NCBI GenBank assembly: GCA_944320495.1
Contig: CALUHR010000001.1
Coordinates: forward strand, 21,697-85,696
Direction of reading: 5' to 3'
DNA: 64,000 nt
Source: Candidatus Methanomethylophilaceae archaeon
GTDB lineage: Archaea; Thermoplasmatota; Thermoplasmata; Methanomassiliicoccales; Methanomethylophilaceae
Shown here: in pieces, positions 53,967 to 61,230 of the stretch
How the letters are laid out: each line of letters starts with the position of its first letter
How positions within the stretch are numbered: position 1 is the first letter of the stretch
Notes under the pieces: generated by a model
The model's input: only the letters and a program-made list of their open reading frames with translations
Told to the model about the DNA's origin: nothing
The model's database searches: none
Position numbers and translations under genes: made by a program

Positions 53967-54553
53967 AGTACACAATCCAGATCGTGGGGGTCGGGGGACA
54001 GGGAGTCCTCCTGGCTTCGAACGTCCTGGGCACGGCGGCCATGAACGCCGGCCACAGGGTCATGATGAGCGAGGTCCATGGGATGGCCCAGAGGGGAGGG
54101 AGCGTCCTGTCCACCGTCAGATTCGGGGACGAGGTGTACAGCCCTCTCGAGGCAGAGGGAGGCGCCGACCTCATCCTGGGATTCGAGCCCGCCGAGACCG
54201 TCAGGAGCCTCCATCTCGGTAACGGGTCCTCGTCCATCGTGATGAACCTGGATCCCGTGCTGCCCTCGATGGTGGCCGCGGGGTTCGACGAGTATCCCGA
54301 TGTGGGATCGCTCGTGGAAGCGGTGAGGTCCGTCAATCCCAACGTCGTGACCCTCGATGCCACCAAGCTGGCCATCGAGGCCGGCAAGGCGGTCGCGGCA
54401 AACGCCGTCATGATCGGCGCCGTCGCCGCCATGAAGGACATCCCGCTCACCAGGGATCAGCTCAGAGACGCGCTCATCGCGTCCGTTCCAGAGAAGTTCA
54501 GGGACCTGAACCTCAAGGCCTTCGACCTCGGGTTCATGGCCATCCAGAACTGA
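53963..54553 (+). CDS. iorB: Indolepyruvate ferredoxin oxidoreductase subunit beta
   Basis: A 196-residue IorB, gamma domain of 2-oxoacid:ferredoxin oxidoreductases: KYTIQIVGVGGQGVLLASNVLGTAAMNAGHRVMMSEVHGMAQRGGSVLSTVRFG and the EPAETVRSLHL segment are characteristic. The start is GTG 53963 inside the iorA stop (GTGA), so the two are translationally coupled. The stop is TGA, then a strong terminator hairpin. Confidence 0.94.
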   Translation: MKYTIQIVGVGGQGVLLASNVLGTAAMNAGHRVMMSEVHGMAQRGGSVLSTVRFGDEVYSPLEAEGGADLILGFEPAETVRSLHLGNGSSSIVMNLDPVLPSMVAAGFDEYPDVGSLVEAVRSVNPNVVTLDATKLAIEAGKAVAANAVMIGAVAAMKDIPLTRDQLRDALIASVPEKFRDLNLKAFDLGFMAIQN

Positions 54554-54560
54554 GGAAACC

Positions 54561-54584
54561 GGGTCGGGGGACCCCCCCCGGCCC
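54561..54584. terminator. Terminator between iorB and cdd
   Basis: GGGTCGGGGG pairs with the following CCCCCCCCGGCCC to form a GC-rich stem in the 33-base gap between the convergent genes; an 8-C run is part of it. Confidence 0.55.
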
Positions 54585-54586
54585 AT

Positions 54587-54979
54587 TCAGTCCCCTGTTT
54601 TCATCGCATCCCACCTCATGGGGAGAAGCTCGCGGAGCGTCATGGCGGAATCGTTCGTCACGGCCACCTCCGCCTCCAGGTTCCCGTGGTCGATCTGGCT
54701 GAGGAGCTCCCTGCACCTTCCGCACGGCGGGATGACCCTGCCGTCCTTGTACACGGTGGCGATGCGGACGACCCTCGTGCGACCGGTTCCGAGCATGGCC
54801 GCAACCGCAGCGTGCTCCGCGCAGAAGCCCATGGAGCATGGGACGTCGATGTTCACGCCGGTGAATATCTCGCCGTCGGACGTCTCGAGGGCGCATCCGA
54901 CCAATCCCGATTCGCCGTCGCGGAAGCTGATCGGGATGCGAGCATCCGATGCCCTGGCAATGAGCGATTGCATGTCCAT
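54587..54979 (-). CDS. cdd: Cytidine deaminase
   Basis: A 130-residue zinc deaminase of pyrimidine salvage. The zinc site is CAEHAAVAAM (Cys and catalytic Glu, about residues 53-62) and PPCGRCREL (about 85-93); FRDGESGLVGCALETSDGEIFTGVNID is the usual N-terminal substrate region. Length is normal for the tetrameric type. The stop is TGA. Confidence 0.93.
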   Translation of the reverse strand: MDMQSLIARASDARIPISFRDGESGLVGCALETSDGEIFTGVNIDVPCSMGFCAEHAAVAAMLGTGRTRVVRIATVYKDGRVIPPCGRCRELLSQIDHGNLEAEVAVTNDSAMTLRELLPMRWDAMKTGD

Positions 54980-55034
54980 GGGAGGCAGAATGTCGGACGC
55001 CTACGTCTAGGTGTCGGAGCATAAGATAGGAGGT

Positions 55035-55057
55035 GCAGAGGGGCGACGCCCCTCTGC
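55035..55057 (-). terminator. Terminator of the FtsZ-like gene
   Basis: GCAGAGGGG-CGTCG-CCCCTCTGC is a 9-pair stem just past the gene end on the minus strand, followed by an A/T-rich stretch. Confidence 0.65.
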
Positions 55058-55077
55058 GTGGGGGAGAAAATCCTGAA

Positions 55078-55779
55078 TCAGGCGCTGATGAGAGTCTCTA
55101 TCGGATAGGACGCCTTCGGCCTGGGTGTCTCGTCGGCCTGCACGGGCACGGACTTGGCGCGCCTGAAGATGGCCGCGATGGTGTCGACGTTGGCCAGGAC
55201 GTGGGCCCTGATGCTGATGTTGACCTCTCCGAATGCCTGGGGCATCGTGAGATCGGGCATCCTGAGGAGCACCTTGTCGTTGTCCACGAGGAGTGTGTTC
55301 TCGCAGATGGACCTGATGTGCTCCCAGCCCTTCCTGGCGACGTCCTTCCTGTCCCCCTCGATCATGAAGGGGCTGATGCCGATCGCGAAGGTCATGGCAC
55401 CTTGGGACTGAGCCGCGTCGATGACGACGGGCATGGCCCCTGTTCCGGTGCCTCCTCCGAGTCCGGCGATGACGAAGACGGCGTCGTATCCCGTGAGGGC
55501 GGAGCGTATCTCCTCCTCGTGGATGTCGGCGCACCTCTTCCCGATGACCGCGTCTCCCTTCGCGCCCTCGCCGTGCAGGACCTGCCTGCAGATGTAGATC
55601 TTGGTGTCGGCGCTGGTGCTGTGGAGCGCGTCCTTGTCGGTGTTGATAGCAATGGTGTCCACCGGGCAGCATGCCTCGTAGAACGAGCTGACGACGTTGC
55701 ATCCAGCTCCGCCCACGCCGACTACTGCCACGCGCGGCTCGGCCGCGATGTCCATTCCCTGTTCGTTCATTTTGCTCAC
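55078..55779 (-). CDS. Short FtsZ/tubulin-superfamily protein
   Basis: A 233-residue protein with the FtsZ N-terminal GTPase fold: VAVVGVGGAGCNVVSSF (residues 18-34), NTDKDAL, and the tubulin signature AGLGGGTGTGAMPVVI (about 105-120). It ends soon after the T7-loop region (VLANVDTIAAIFRRA), where FtsZ normally has NLDFAD with a catalytic Asp and then about 150 more residues. The C-terminal GTPase-activating domain is missing. It may bind GTP without FtsZ-type polymer turnover, or be a non-canonical division or cytoskeletal protein. ATG 55779 or the Met three codons on. The stop is TGA and lies next to a terminator, so the shortness is not a sequencing cut. Confidence 0.78.
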   Translation of the reverse strand: MSKMNEQGMDIAAEPRVAVVGVGGAGCNVVSSFYEACCPVDTIAINTDKDALHSTSADTKIYICRQVLHGEGAKGDAVIGKRCADIHEEEIRSALTGYDAVFVIAGLGGGTGTGAMPVVIDAAQSQGAMTFAIGISPFMIEGDRKDVARKGWEHIRSICENTLLVDNDKVLLRMPDLTMPQAFGEVNISIRAHVLANVDTIAAIFRRAKSVPVQADETPRPKASYPIETLISA

Positions 55780-55867
55780 CCAATGGCTCTTTCTGTCGGT
55801 GAAATCGTTTGGCCAGCACCGTACCGGCCTCTGCCGGAGGCAGTCCCATCCGGCCGGCCGGTGCTAT

Positions 55868-55884
55868 GTTGTTTCCCATCCCTT
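55868..55884 (-). repeat. 17-base repeat copy 1 (upstream of the FtsZ-like gene)
   Basis: AAGGGATGGGAAACAAC (minus strand) is identical to 56279-56295. Here it lies between the RHH gene stop and the FtsZ-like gene, about 90 bases before that start. It contains an ATG beginning Met-Gly-Asn-Asn. Confidence 0.7.
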
Positions 55885-55891
55885 GGTTTCT

Positions 55892-56251
55892 TCACTTGAG
55901 TGCAGCGTTCCTCTGTGCGGTCCTGAAGGAGTCGGCTACCGCCTCCTCCTCGACCGTCGCAGGCACGATCCTGTCCAGGACGCACTTGCGGACGAACTCC
56001 TCCTCGCTCAGGCATATGCCGCGCTGGACGAGGCCCTGGAGAGCGTCCATCTGGAGGTCGCTGAAGCGGACGAAGATCCCGCTTCCAGACGCGACGGTTC
56101 CACCGTTCCTCTGGGAGTCGATGTATCCCTTGATCGCGTCGCGGATGAAGTCGGACCTGTTGCCGATGTCATGCTCATCCATGAAGTCCTCCATCATCTG
56201 GATGACCTCCGGTCCCATCCTGAGCGTGACCTTGGTTCCTTCGTCCGTCAT
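55892..56251 (-). CDS. Ribbon-helix-helix transcriptional regulator
   Basis: A 119-residue protein with an N-terminal RHH fold: TKVTLRMGPEVIQMMEDFMDEHDIGNRSDFIRDAIKGYID (residues 5-44, strand then two helices with the NRSDFIRDAI pattern), and a C-terminal helical domain, perhaps for oligomerisation or ligand. The ATG at 56251 is chosen; a longer frame from 56290 contains an in-frame CGA and starts in the 17-base repeat. It is divergent from leuS across a spacer rich in GTCGGAC/GTCCGAC motifs, which are good operator candidates for this protein. The stop is TGA. Confidence 0.82.
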   Translation of the reverse strand: MTDEGTKVTLRMGPEVIQMMEDFMDEHDIGNRSDFIRDAIKGYIDSQRNGGTVASGSGIFVRFSDLQMDALQGLVQRGICLSEEEFVRKCVLDRIVPATVEEEAVADSFRTAQRNAALK

Positions 56252-56278
56252 TCTCCATCCCTTTCCTCGCAAGAGAGA

Positions 56279-56295
56279 GTTGTTTCCCATCCCTT
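56279..56295 (-). repeat. 17-base repeat copy 2 with a possible leader ORF
   Basis: Same 17 bases as 55868-55884. On the minus strand it opens ATG-GGA-AAC-AAC-TCT-CTC-TTG-CGA, a seven-codon reading frame ended by CGA, 12 bases before the RHH start. It could be a leader peptide or only a duplicated 5' region. Confidence 0.5.
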
Positions 56296-56314
56296 CTCAC
56301 TTGCAAGTAGTCTA

Positions 56315-56600
56315 TGTCCGACGATGTATTTAAAACTGTCTTACATGGTCGGACATTGTCCGACAAGTCCTGAGGACAGGGGAAACGATCCCCGTCCGTC
56401 GGACATGCCGTATTCCGACCATGCAAGGAGGAAAAATCGGCCGAAACCGCTCCTCCTTTTAATAAAGAGATGCGGAGGATATAGATAAACATGGCGAAAT
56501 CGGCCCGTCGTACCTGTCGGACAGACCGTCTTACGCCATACGGTCGGCTCCGCACCGTCGGACATGCTTGCGCTCGTCGGACGGCATTGTTTCCTCCGAC
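56315..56600. promoter_or_regulatory. Cluster of GTCGGAC/GTCCGAC operator-like motifs
   Basis: The 436-base spacer 56252-56687 holds about nine copies of GTCGGA/TCCGAC: 56315-56322, a perfect 8-1-8 palindrome GTCGGACA-T-TGTCCGAC (56348-56364), GTCGGACA (56398-56405), TTCCGAC (about 56413), TGTCGGACA (about 56515-56523), GGTCGGCT (about 56542), CGTCGGACA (about 56557), CGTCGGACG (about 56575) and TCCGACGG (about 56596). Ribbon-helix-helix proteins bind such short symmetric sites in arrays, and an RHH gene starts at the spacer edge. Binding itself is inference. Confidence 0.6.
56350..56460 (+). ncRNA. Candidate small RNA between RHH and leuS
   Basis: A TATA-like TATTTAAAA (56327-56335) is followed, about 25 bases on, by a hairpin GGAC-A-GGGGA-AACGA-TCCCC-GTCC (56374-56397) and then an 8-pair stem AAGGAGGA/TCCTCCTT (56425-56458) that ends in a short T run and TTAATAAAG, terminator-like. 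No ORF of note fits. A transcript of roughly 110 bases on the plus strand is possible; the same features could instead serve the divergent promoters. Confidence 0.3.
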
Positions 56601-56687
56601 GGGCCCAGCCAGTTCGGCCGTCGGCCCGCTCTCCACGACACCTATTAATGCTATATCCTAATCGCGTGCGCATAGAGGGTACACCAG

Positions 56688-59570
56688 ATGACCGACTACG
56701 GTAGCATGGAGGCCAAATGGCAGGCACGCTGGCAGGAGGCGGGCCTCGACAAGGCCGAGAGGATTGACGGCAAGCCCAAGTTCATGATCATATTCGCCTA
56801 CCCCGGCGTTACGGGGTATCTCCACGTCGGACATCTGCGCGGCTACACGTACGTCGATGCCATCGGCAGATACAAGCGCATGACGGGCTACAACGTACTC
56901 TTCCCCGTGGGAACCCATGCCACCGGCAACGGAGGCATCAGCCTCGCCACCAAGATCGCCCGCAGGGACGAGAAGACCATAGATTACCTCCTCAGGAACG
57001 GATGCCCGGAGGACAAGATCCCCGAGCTCGAGAAGCCGATGTCCGTCATCGAGTTCTTCAACGACGTGTACGTCAACGAGTACTGGAAGAGATTCGGCTT
57101 CCTTGCTGACTGGAGGAGGTTCACCTGCACCCTGTACCCGGACTACGGCAAGTTCATACAGTGGCAGTTCCACAAGCTCAAGGATGCCGGTCTGCTGATT
57201 CAGAAGCCCTACTACGCGCCGTTCTGCCCCAACTGTGGGCCGGTAGCCGTCGATCCCTCCGAGACAGACATCTCCAAGGGCGGAAGGGCTGAGACGCAGG
57301 AGTACACCCTGCTCAAGTTCAGGCACGGCGATGAGTTCCTCGTGGCCGCCACCCTCAGGCCCGAGACCGTGTACGGCCAGGTATGCTTCTGGGTCAATCC
57401 CGAGGTGGAGTACAGGAGGATCAGGAAGGACGGCGAGACATGGATCGTCTCCCCGCAGGCCGCCGAGAAGCTGACCCTCCAGAAGGACGGCATCGAGGAG
57501 GTCGGCACCATACCCGGCTCCGAGATGATCGGCTGGATGTGCGAGGCCCCCATGATCCACCGCGAGATCCCCGTGTTCCCCGCGTCGTTCTGCAACCCCG
57601 ATGTCGGCACCGGGCTGGTCACCTCCGTTCCGTCCGACGCACCCGACGACTGGATCTCCCTCGAGGCGGTCAAGAAGGACCCTTCCCTGAAGGAGAAGTA
57701 CGGACTCACCCAGGAGCTGATCGACTCCGTCGTTCCGATATCGATCATCGACATCAAGGGATACGGAGACTTCCCGGCCAAGGACATGATCGAGCGCCTG
57801 GGCATCACCGCGCCCGGAGACCCGAAGCTCGTGGAGGCCAAGAAGCAGGTCTACAAGGACGGCTACCACATGGGCCGCATGAAGGACGTCTGCGGAGAGT
57901 TCGCCGGCATGCGCGTCGATGAGGCCAAAGACAAGATGCGCCAGGCCATGATCGACGCCGGCGAGGCCGAGCCCTTCCACGACCTCTCGGAGGAGGTTGT
58001 CTGCAGGTGCGGCGCCCGCGTCCACATCAGGAGGATCGACGACCAGTGGTTCATCAACTACGGCGATGCAGACCTGACGGAGAGGACCAAGGCCCACGCC
58101 AAGGAAATGGACCTCAACCCGCCCGAGTTCTCAGAGAACGTGCAGGGCATCCTGGACTGGTTCAGGGAGAGGGCCTGCGTCAGGCTGGGCAACTGGCTCG
58201 GGACCAGGTTCCCCTTCGATGAGAAGTGGATCATCGAGGCCATCTCAGACTCCACGCTCTATCCCATCTACTACACGATCTCGCTCTACGCCAATGACCA
58301 CAGGATCGAGCCCGAGCAGATGACCTTGGAGTTCTTCGACTACGTGGTGCTCGGAAAGGGCGACATCTCCGGTGTGTCCAAGTCCACCGGCGTGTCCGAG
58401 GAGCTTCTGGACAGGATCAGGAAGGACGTCCTCTACTGGTATCCGCTGGACATCAACCTGGGCGGCAAGGAGCACATGACCGTCCACTTCCCGGCGTTCC
58501 TGTTCAATCACATGGCCATCCTGCCCGACGAGATGCAGCCCCGCGGCATCACCGTCAACTGGTATGTCACCGGCAAGAACAGCGACAAGATCTCCAAGTC
58601 CAAGGGAGGGGCCCAGCCCATCCCCGGCGCGGCGGCCAAGTTCGGCGTCGACGCCATGCGCCTCTACTACGCCCACGTCGCATCCATGTTCGTGGACGTG
58701 GAGTGGAGCGAGGAGACCGTCCTAACCTACAGGCAGAGGGTCGACAGGGTGTTCGGCGCCGTCACGGAGCTCATCTCCAGGGAGTCCGATGCCCCGGCCG
58801 GCGAGATCGACGCCTGGCTGCTCTCCAGGTTCAACCGCCATCTCGCCGAGATCCGCACCGCCATGGAGAGGTACGACCTGAGGCAGATGTGCACCACCGT
58901 CTACTTCGACATGCTCAACGACATCCGCTGGTACACTAGACGCGGAGGCTCCTGCAGGGCCACCATCGATGCCGCCCTGAGGATCTGGATACAGGCCATG
59001 ATGCCCGTCACACCACACACCGCCGAGGAGCTGTGGGAGAGCGCCGGGTTCGACGGGCTCGTGTCCGCCGGTCAGCTGCCGGAGCCCGACAGGTCCGTCA
59101 TCTCCGCCGCGTCAGAGCACGGTGAGGACATGATCCGCGACGTGATGTCCGACATCACCGAGATCAGGAAGATCGCCGGCATCGAGGCGAAGCGCGTCGT
59201 GCTGTACACGTCCCCGGAGTGGAAGAGGGAGGTCATGAGGCGTGCGGCCGCCATGCGCGAATCCGGTGAGCTCAGCGTCCCCGCCCTCACCAAGGCGTGC
59301 ATGACCGACGAGGCCATCAAGAGGAACGGGAAGGCCGCATCCGAGCTCGCCAAGAAGGTCGCCATCGACTTCTCCAGGTCCGAGTCCGGCGCCTGGGAGC
59401 CCGTGTACTCCACCGACGAGTTCGCCCTGCTCGACGGCGCCAAGGGATTCCTGTCCGATGAGATCGGTCTCGAGGTCGACGTGCTCTCCGCCGATGCGGA
59501 GGACGTCTACGACCCTCAGAAGAAGGCCAGGGCCGCCGCCCCCGGAAGGCCCGCCATCCTGCTGGAGTGA
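56688..59570 (+). CDS. leuS: Leucine-tRNA ligase, archaeal type
   Basis: A 960-residue class I synthetase. HIGH-type motif PGVTGYLHVGHLRGYTY (about residues 36-52), FPVGTHATGNG, the CP1 editing domain (TLRPETVYGQVCFWVNPE), LNPPEFSENVQGILDWFRERACVRLGNWLGTRFPF, and the KMSKS-type loop NSDKISKSKGGAQP (about 634-647). Archaeal length and order. It starts at ATG 56688 with a CTATATCC box about 36 bases upstream. Its TGA lies 5 bases before the nitroreductase ATG. A full scan of its frame found no CGA in 960 codons. Confidence 0.96.
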   Translation: MTDYGSMEAKWQARWQEAGLDKAERIDGKPKFMIIFAYPGVTGYLHVGHLRGYTYVDAIGRYKRMTGYNVLFPVGTHATGNGGISLATKIARRDEKTIDYLLRNGCPEDKIPELEKPMSVIEFFNDVYVNEYWKRFGFLADWRRFTCTLYPDYGKFIQWQFHKLKDAGLLIQKPYYAPFCPNCGPVAVDPSETDISKGGRAETQEYTLLKFRHGDEFLVAATLRPETVYGQVCFWVNPEVEYRRIRKDGETWIVSPQAAEKLTLQKDGIEEVGTIPGSEMIGWMCEAPMIHREIPVFPASFCNPDVGTGLVTSVPSDAPDDWISLEAVKKDPSLKEKYGLTQELIDSVVPISIIDIKGYGDFPAKDMIERLGITAPGDPKLVEAKKQVYKDGYHMGRMKDVCGEFAGMRVDEAKDKMRQAMIDAGEAEPFHDLSEEVVCRCGARVHIRRIDDQWFINYGDADLTERTKAHAKEMDLNPPEFSENVQGILDWFRERACVRLGNWLGTRFPFDEKWIIEAISDSTLYPIYYTISLYANDHRIEPEQMTLEFFDYVVLGKGDISGVSKSTGVSEELLDRIRKDVLYWYPLDINLGGKEHMTVHFPAFLFNHMAILPDEMQPRGITVNWYVTGKNSDKISKSKGGAQPIPGAAAKFGVDAMRLYYAHVASMFVDVEWSEETVLTYRQRVDRVFGAVTELISRESDAPAGEIDAWLLSRFNRHLAEIRTAMERYDLRQMCTTVYFDMLNDIRWYTRRGGSCRATIDAALRIWIQAMMPVTPHTAEELWESAGFDGLVSAGQLPEPDRSVISAASEHGEDMIRDVMSDITEIRKIAGIEAKRVVLYTSPEWKREVMRRAAAMRESGELSVPALTKACMTDEAIKRNGKAASELAKKVAIDFSRSESGAWEPVYSTDEFALLDGAKGFLSDEIGLEVDVLSADAEDVYDPQKKARAAAPGRPAILLE

Positions 59571-59574
59571 TGGG

Positions 59575-60030
59575 ATGTTCATAGACATCGCTCGCTCCAG
59601 GCACAGCTGCAGGTCCTACACGGAGGCGCCCCTGTCGGACGAGCAGGTCCGCCTGATTATGGAGGCCGGCGAGCTCGCCCCCTCCTCCAGGGACCTCCAT
59701 CCAGTGAGGCTCATCCCCGTGTCGGACATCCCGACGATCAGGAGGCTGGCCGGATGCAAGGACCATGGCGCCGAGCCCCTGCGCGGGGCGACCTTCGCCG
59801 TCGTCGTTGCAGCAGACGAGGGGAAGGCCGACACATGGCTGGAGGACGCATCAATCGCATCCATTATGATGCAGCTGGAGGCGGAGGACCTCGGGATCGG
59901 CTCGTGCTGGATCCAGATCCACCTCAGGTCCCTGGGCGACCGTCCCGCGGAGGACGTCGTCAGGGAGATCATGGGTCTGGAGGACGGCACCAGGGTGCTG
60001 TCCGTCATCTCCTTCGGAAGGAAGGCATGA
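59575..60030 (+). CDS. Nitroreductase family protein
   Basis: A 151-residue small nitroreductase-like flavoprotein: IARSRHSCRSYTEAPLSDEQVRLIMEAGELAPSSRDLHPVRLIPV (FMN-binding start) and IASIMMQLEAEDLGIGSCWIQIHLR. Shorter than classical NfsB, as in archaeal members. It likely reduces a small substrate with NAD(P)H; the substrate is unknown. It follows leuS after 4 bases and its TGA overlaps the next ATG (ATGA at 60027). Confidence 0.85.
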   Translation: MFIDIARSRHSCRSYTEAPLSDEQVRLIMEAGELAPSSRDLHPVRLIPVSDIPTIRRLAGCKDHGAEPLRGATFAVVVAADEGKADTWLEDASIASIMMQLEAEDLGIGSCWIQIHLRSLGDRPAEDVVREIMGLEDGTRVLSVISFGRKA

Positions 60031-60548
60031 TCGTCGAGCCCCTGCATCCCCAGGACGTCGAGGCCGCTCGGTCGCTGTATCTGGATGCGTTCCCGGAGTA
60101 CGAGCGCGCGGAATGGGAAGCTCTCGTCAACAATTCGGGATGGGGGGATGCAGAGCTGCTCGGGATATACGATGCCGGCCTTGCGGGCATCTCGTATGTG
60201 ATATTCGACGAGACGTTCCTCTTCGTCCTCTATCTCGCCATCGAACCCTCCCGCAGGGGGACGGGCGTGGGCTCCGGGGCATTACGCATCATCGAGAGCA
60301 TGTATTCCCATGGCAGGACATTCCTCAACGTAGAGCCCACGGACGAGGCCTGCGACAATCCCGAGCAGCGTTTACGCAGGGTGGCCTTCTACGAGCGCTG
60401 CGGTTACTCCGCAGCATGGAAGCTCGTCATCGACGAGAACGAGAAGTACACGGTCATGTGCAAAGGGGTCCCGATAACCCCTGACGAGATGGAATCCTTC
60501 AGGGTCAGGCACGGCTTCTCAAGACTGTTCGGGCATCAGGGGGAACGA
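60027..60548 (+). CDS. GNAT family N-acetyltransferase
   Basis: A 173-residue acetyltransferase: LHPQDVEAARSLYLDAFPEYERAEWEAL at the N-terminus and the acetyl-CoA loop VLYLAIEPSRRGTGVGSGALRII (about residues 71-93, the R-x-x-G-x-G/A pattern), then FYERCGYSA. Substrate unknown. It is coupled to the nitroreductase gene. No canonical stop at the natural end: a CGA at 60546-60548 (after GHQGE) closes it seven bases before the convergent UbiX-like gene end; otherwise the frame runs 29 codons antisense into that gene. Confidence 0.85.
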
Positions 60549-60555
60549 TCCGACG

Positions 60556-61104
60556 TCGTTTCCATCTCTCATACAGTGAGTGCTCGATCCCGACCTGGTC
60601 CAGGCACCTGCCCACGACTATGTCCACGATGTCGCTGACGGTCCTGGGTCTGGGATAGAACCCCGGGTTGGCATCGACGATCGTGACGCCCAGTCTAGCG
60701 AGCTTCAGTTCGTTCTCCAGCATGATGGCGCTCTTGGGCGTCTCCCTGACCAGCAGGACGAGCCTCCTGTTCTCCTTTATGCACACCGATGCCGCACGGG
60801 ATATGAGGGTGTCGGCTATGCCGTTGGCGAACTTGGCAACGGAAGATTCGCTGCACGGGGCGACGAACATCGCTTCGTAGCGGAAGCTTCCGGATGCGAT
60901 AGAGGCGAACATCTCGTCGTCGGAGAAGACCTGGTCGGCCATGGACTCGACCTGTTCGACCGTGTAGTCGGTCTCGGCGGGGATGATCTCCCTGGCGGTG
61001 CGGGACATGACGAGTATCCTCTCGCCCTTCAGCTCCTGAAGGAGCCTTATCCCGTAGATGGCACCGGATGCGCCCGATATGGCGACGACGTACCTCACGA
61101 CCAT
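60556..61104 (-). CDS. ubiX: UbiX-like flavin prenyltransferase
   Basis: A 182-residue flavoprotein of the UbiX/PadI family, which makes prenylated FMN for UbiD decarboxylases. RYVVAISGASGAIYGIRLLQEL (FMN-binding start), FRYEAMFVAPCSESSVAKFANGIADTLISRAASVCIKENRRLVLLVRETPKS and NPGFYPRPRTVSDIVDIVVGRCLDQVGIEH are near-diagnostic. ATG 61104 is chosen; 61110 is possible. There is no stop at the family end; a CGA (complement of 60556-60558, after YERWK) ends it, with a second CGA nine codons on. Otherwise it would extend 17 residues past a point where UbiX proteins stop. Confidence 0.9.
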
Positions 61105-61158
61105 CACCATGGCCATGGCGTAGAAAACTGTTAGGGTCCGAAGCGATAGAGGGCTCGT

Positions 61159-61170
61159 TCCCCCCCCCCC
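61159..61170. repeat. Poly-C/G tract in the ubiX upstream region
   Basis: Twelve C on the plus strand (G12 toward ubiX), followed by ATATAATTACGTATTATAC. It lies about 55 bases before the ubiX start and could slip, changing spacing to the promoter box. Confidence 0.6.
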
Positions 61171-61230
61171 CATATAATTACGTATTATACTTCGGTTCGC
61201 GTTAAGAAACCTCAATCGGTTGTATTATGC

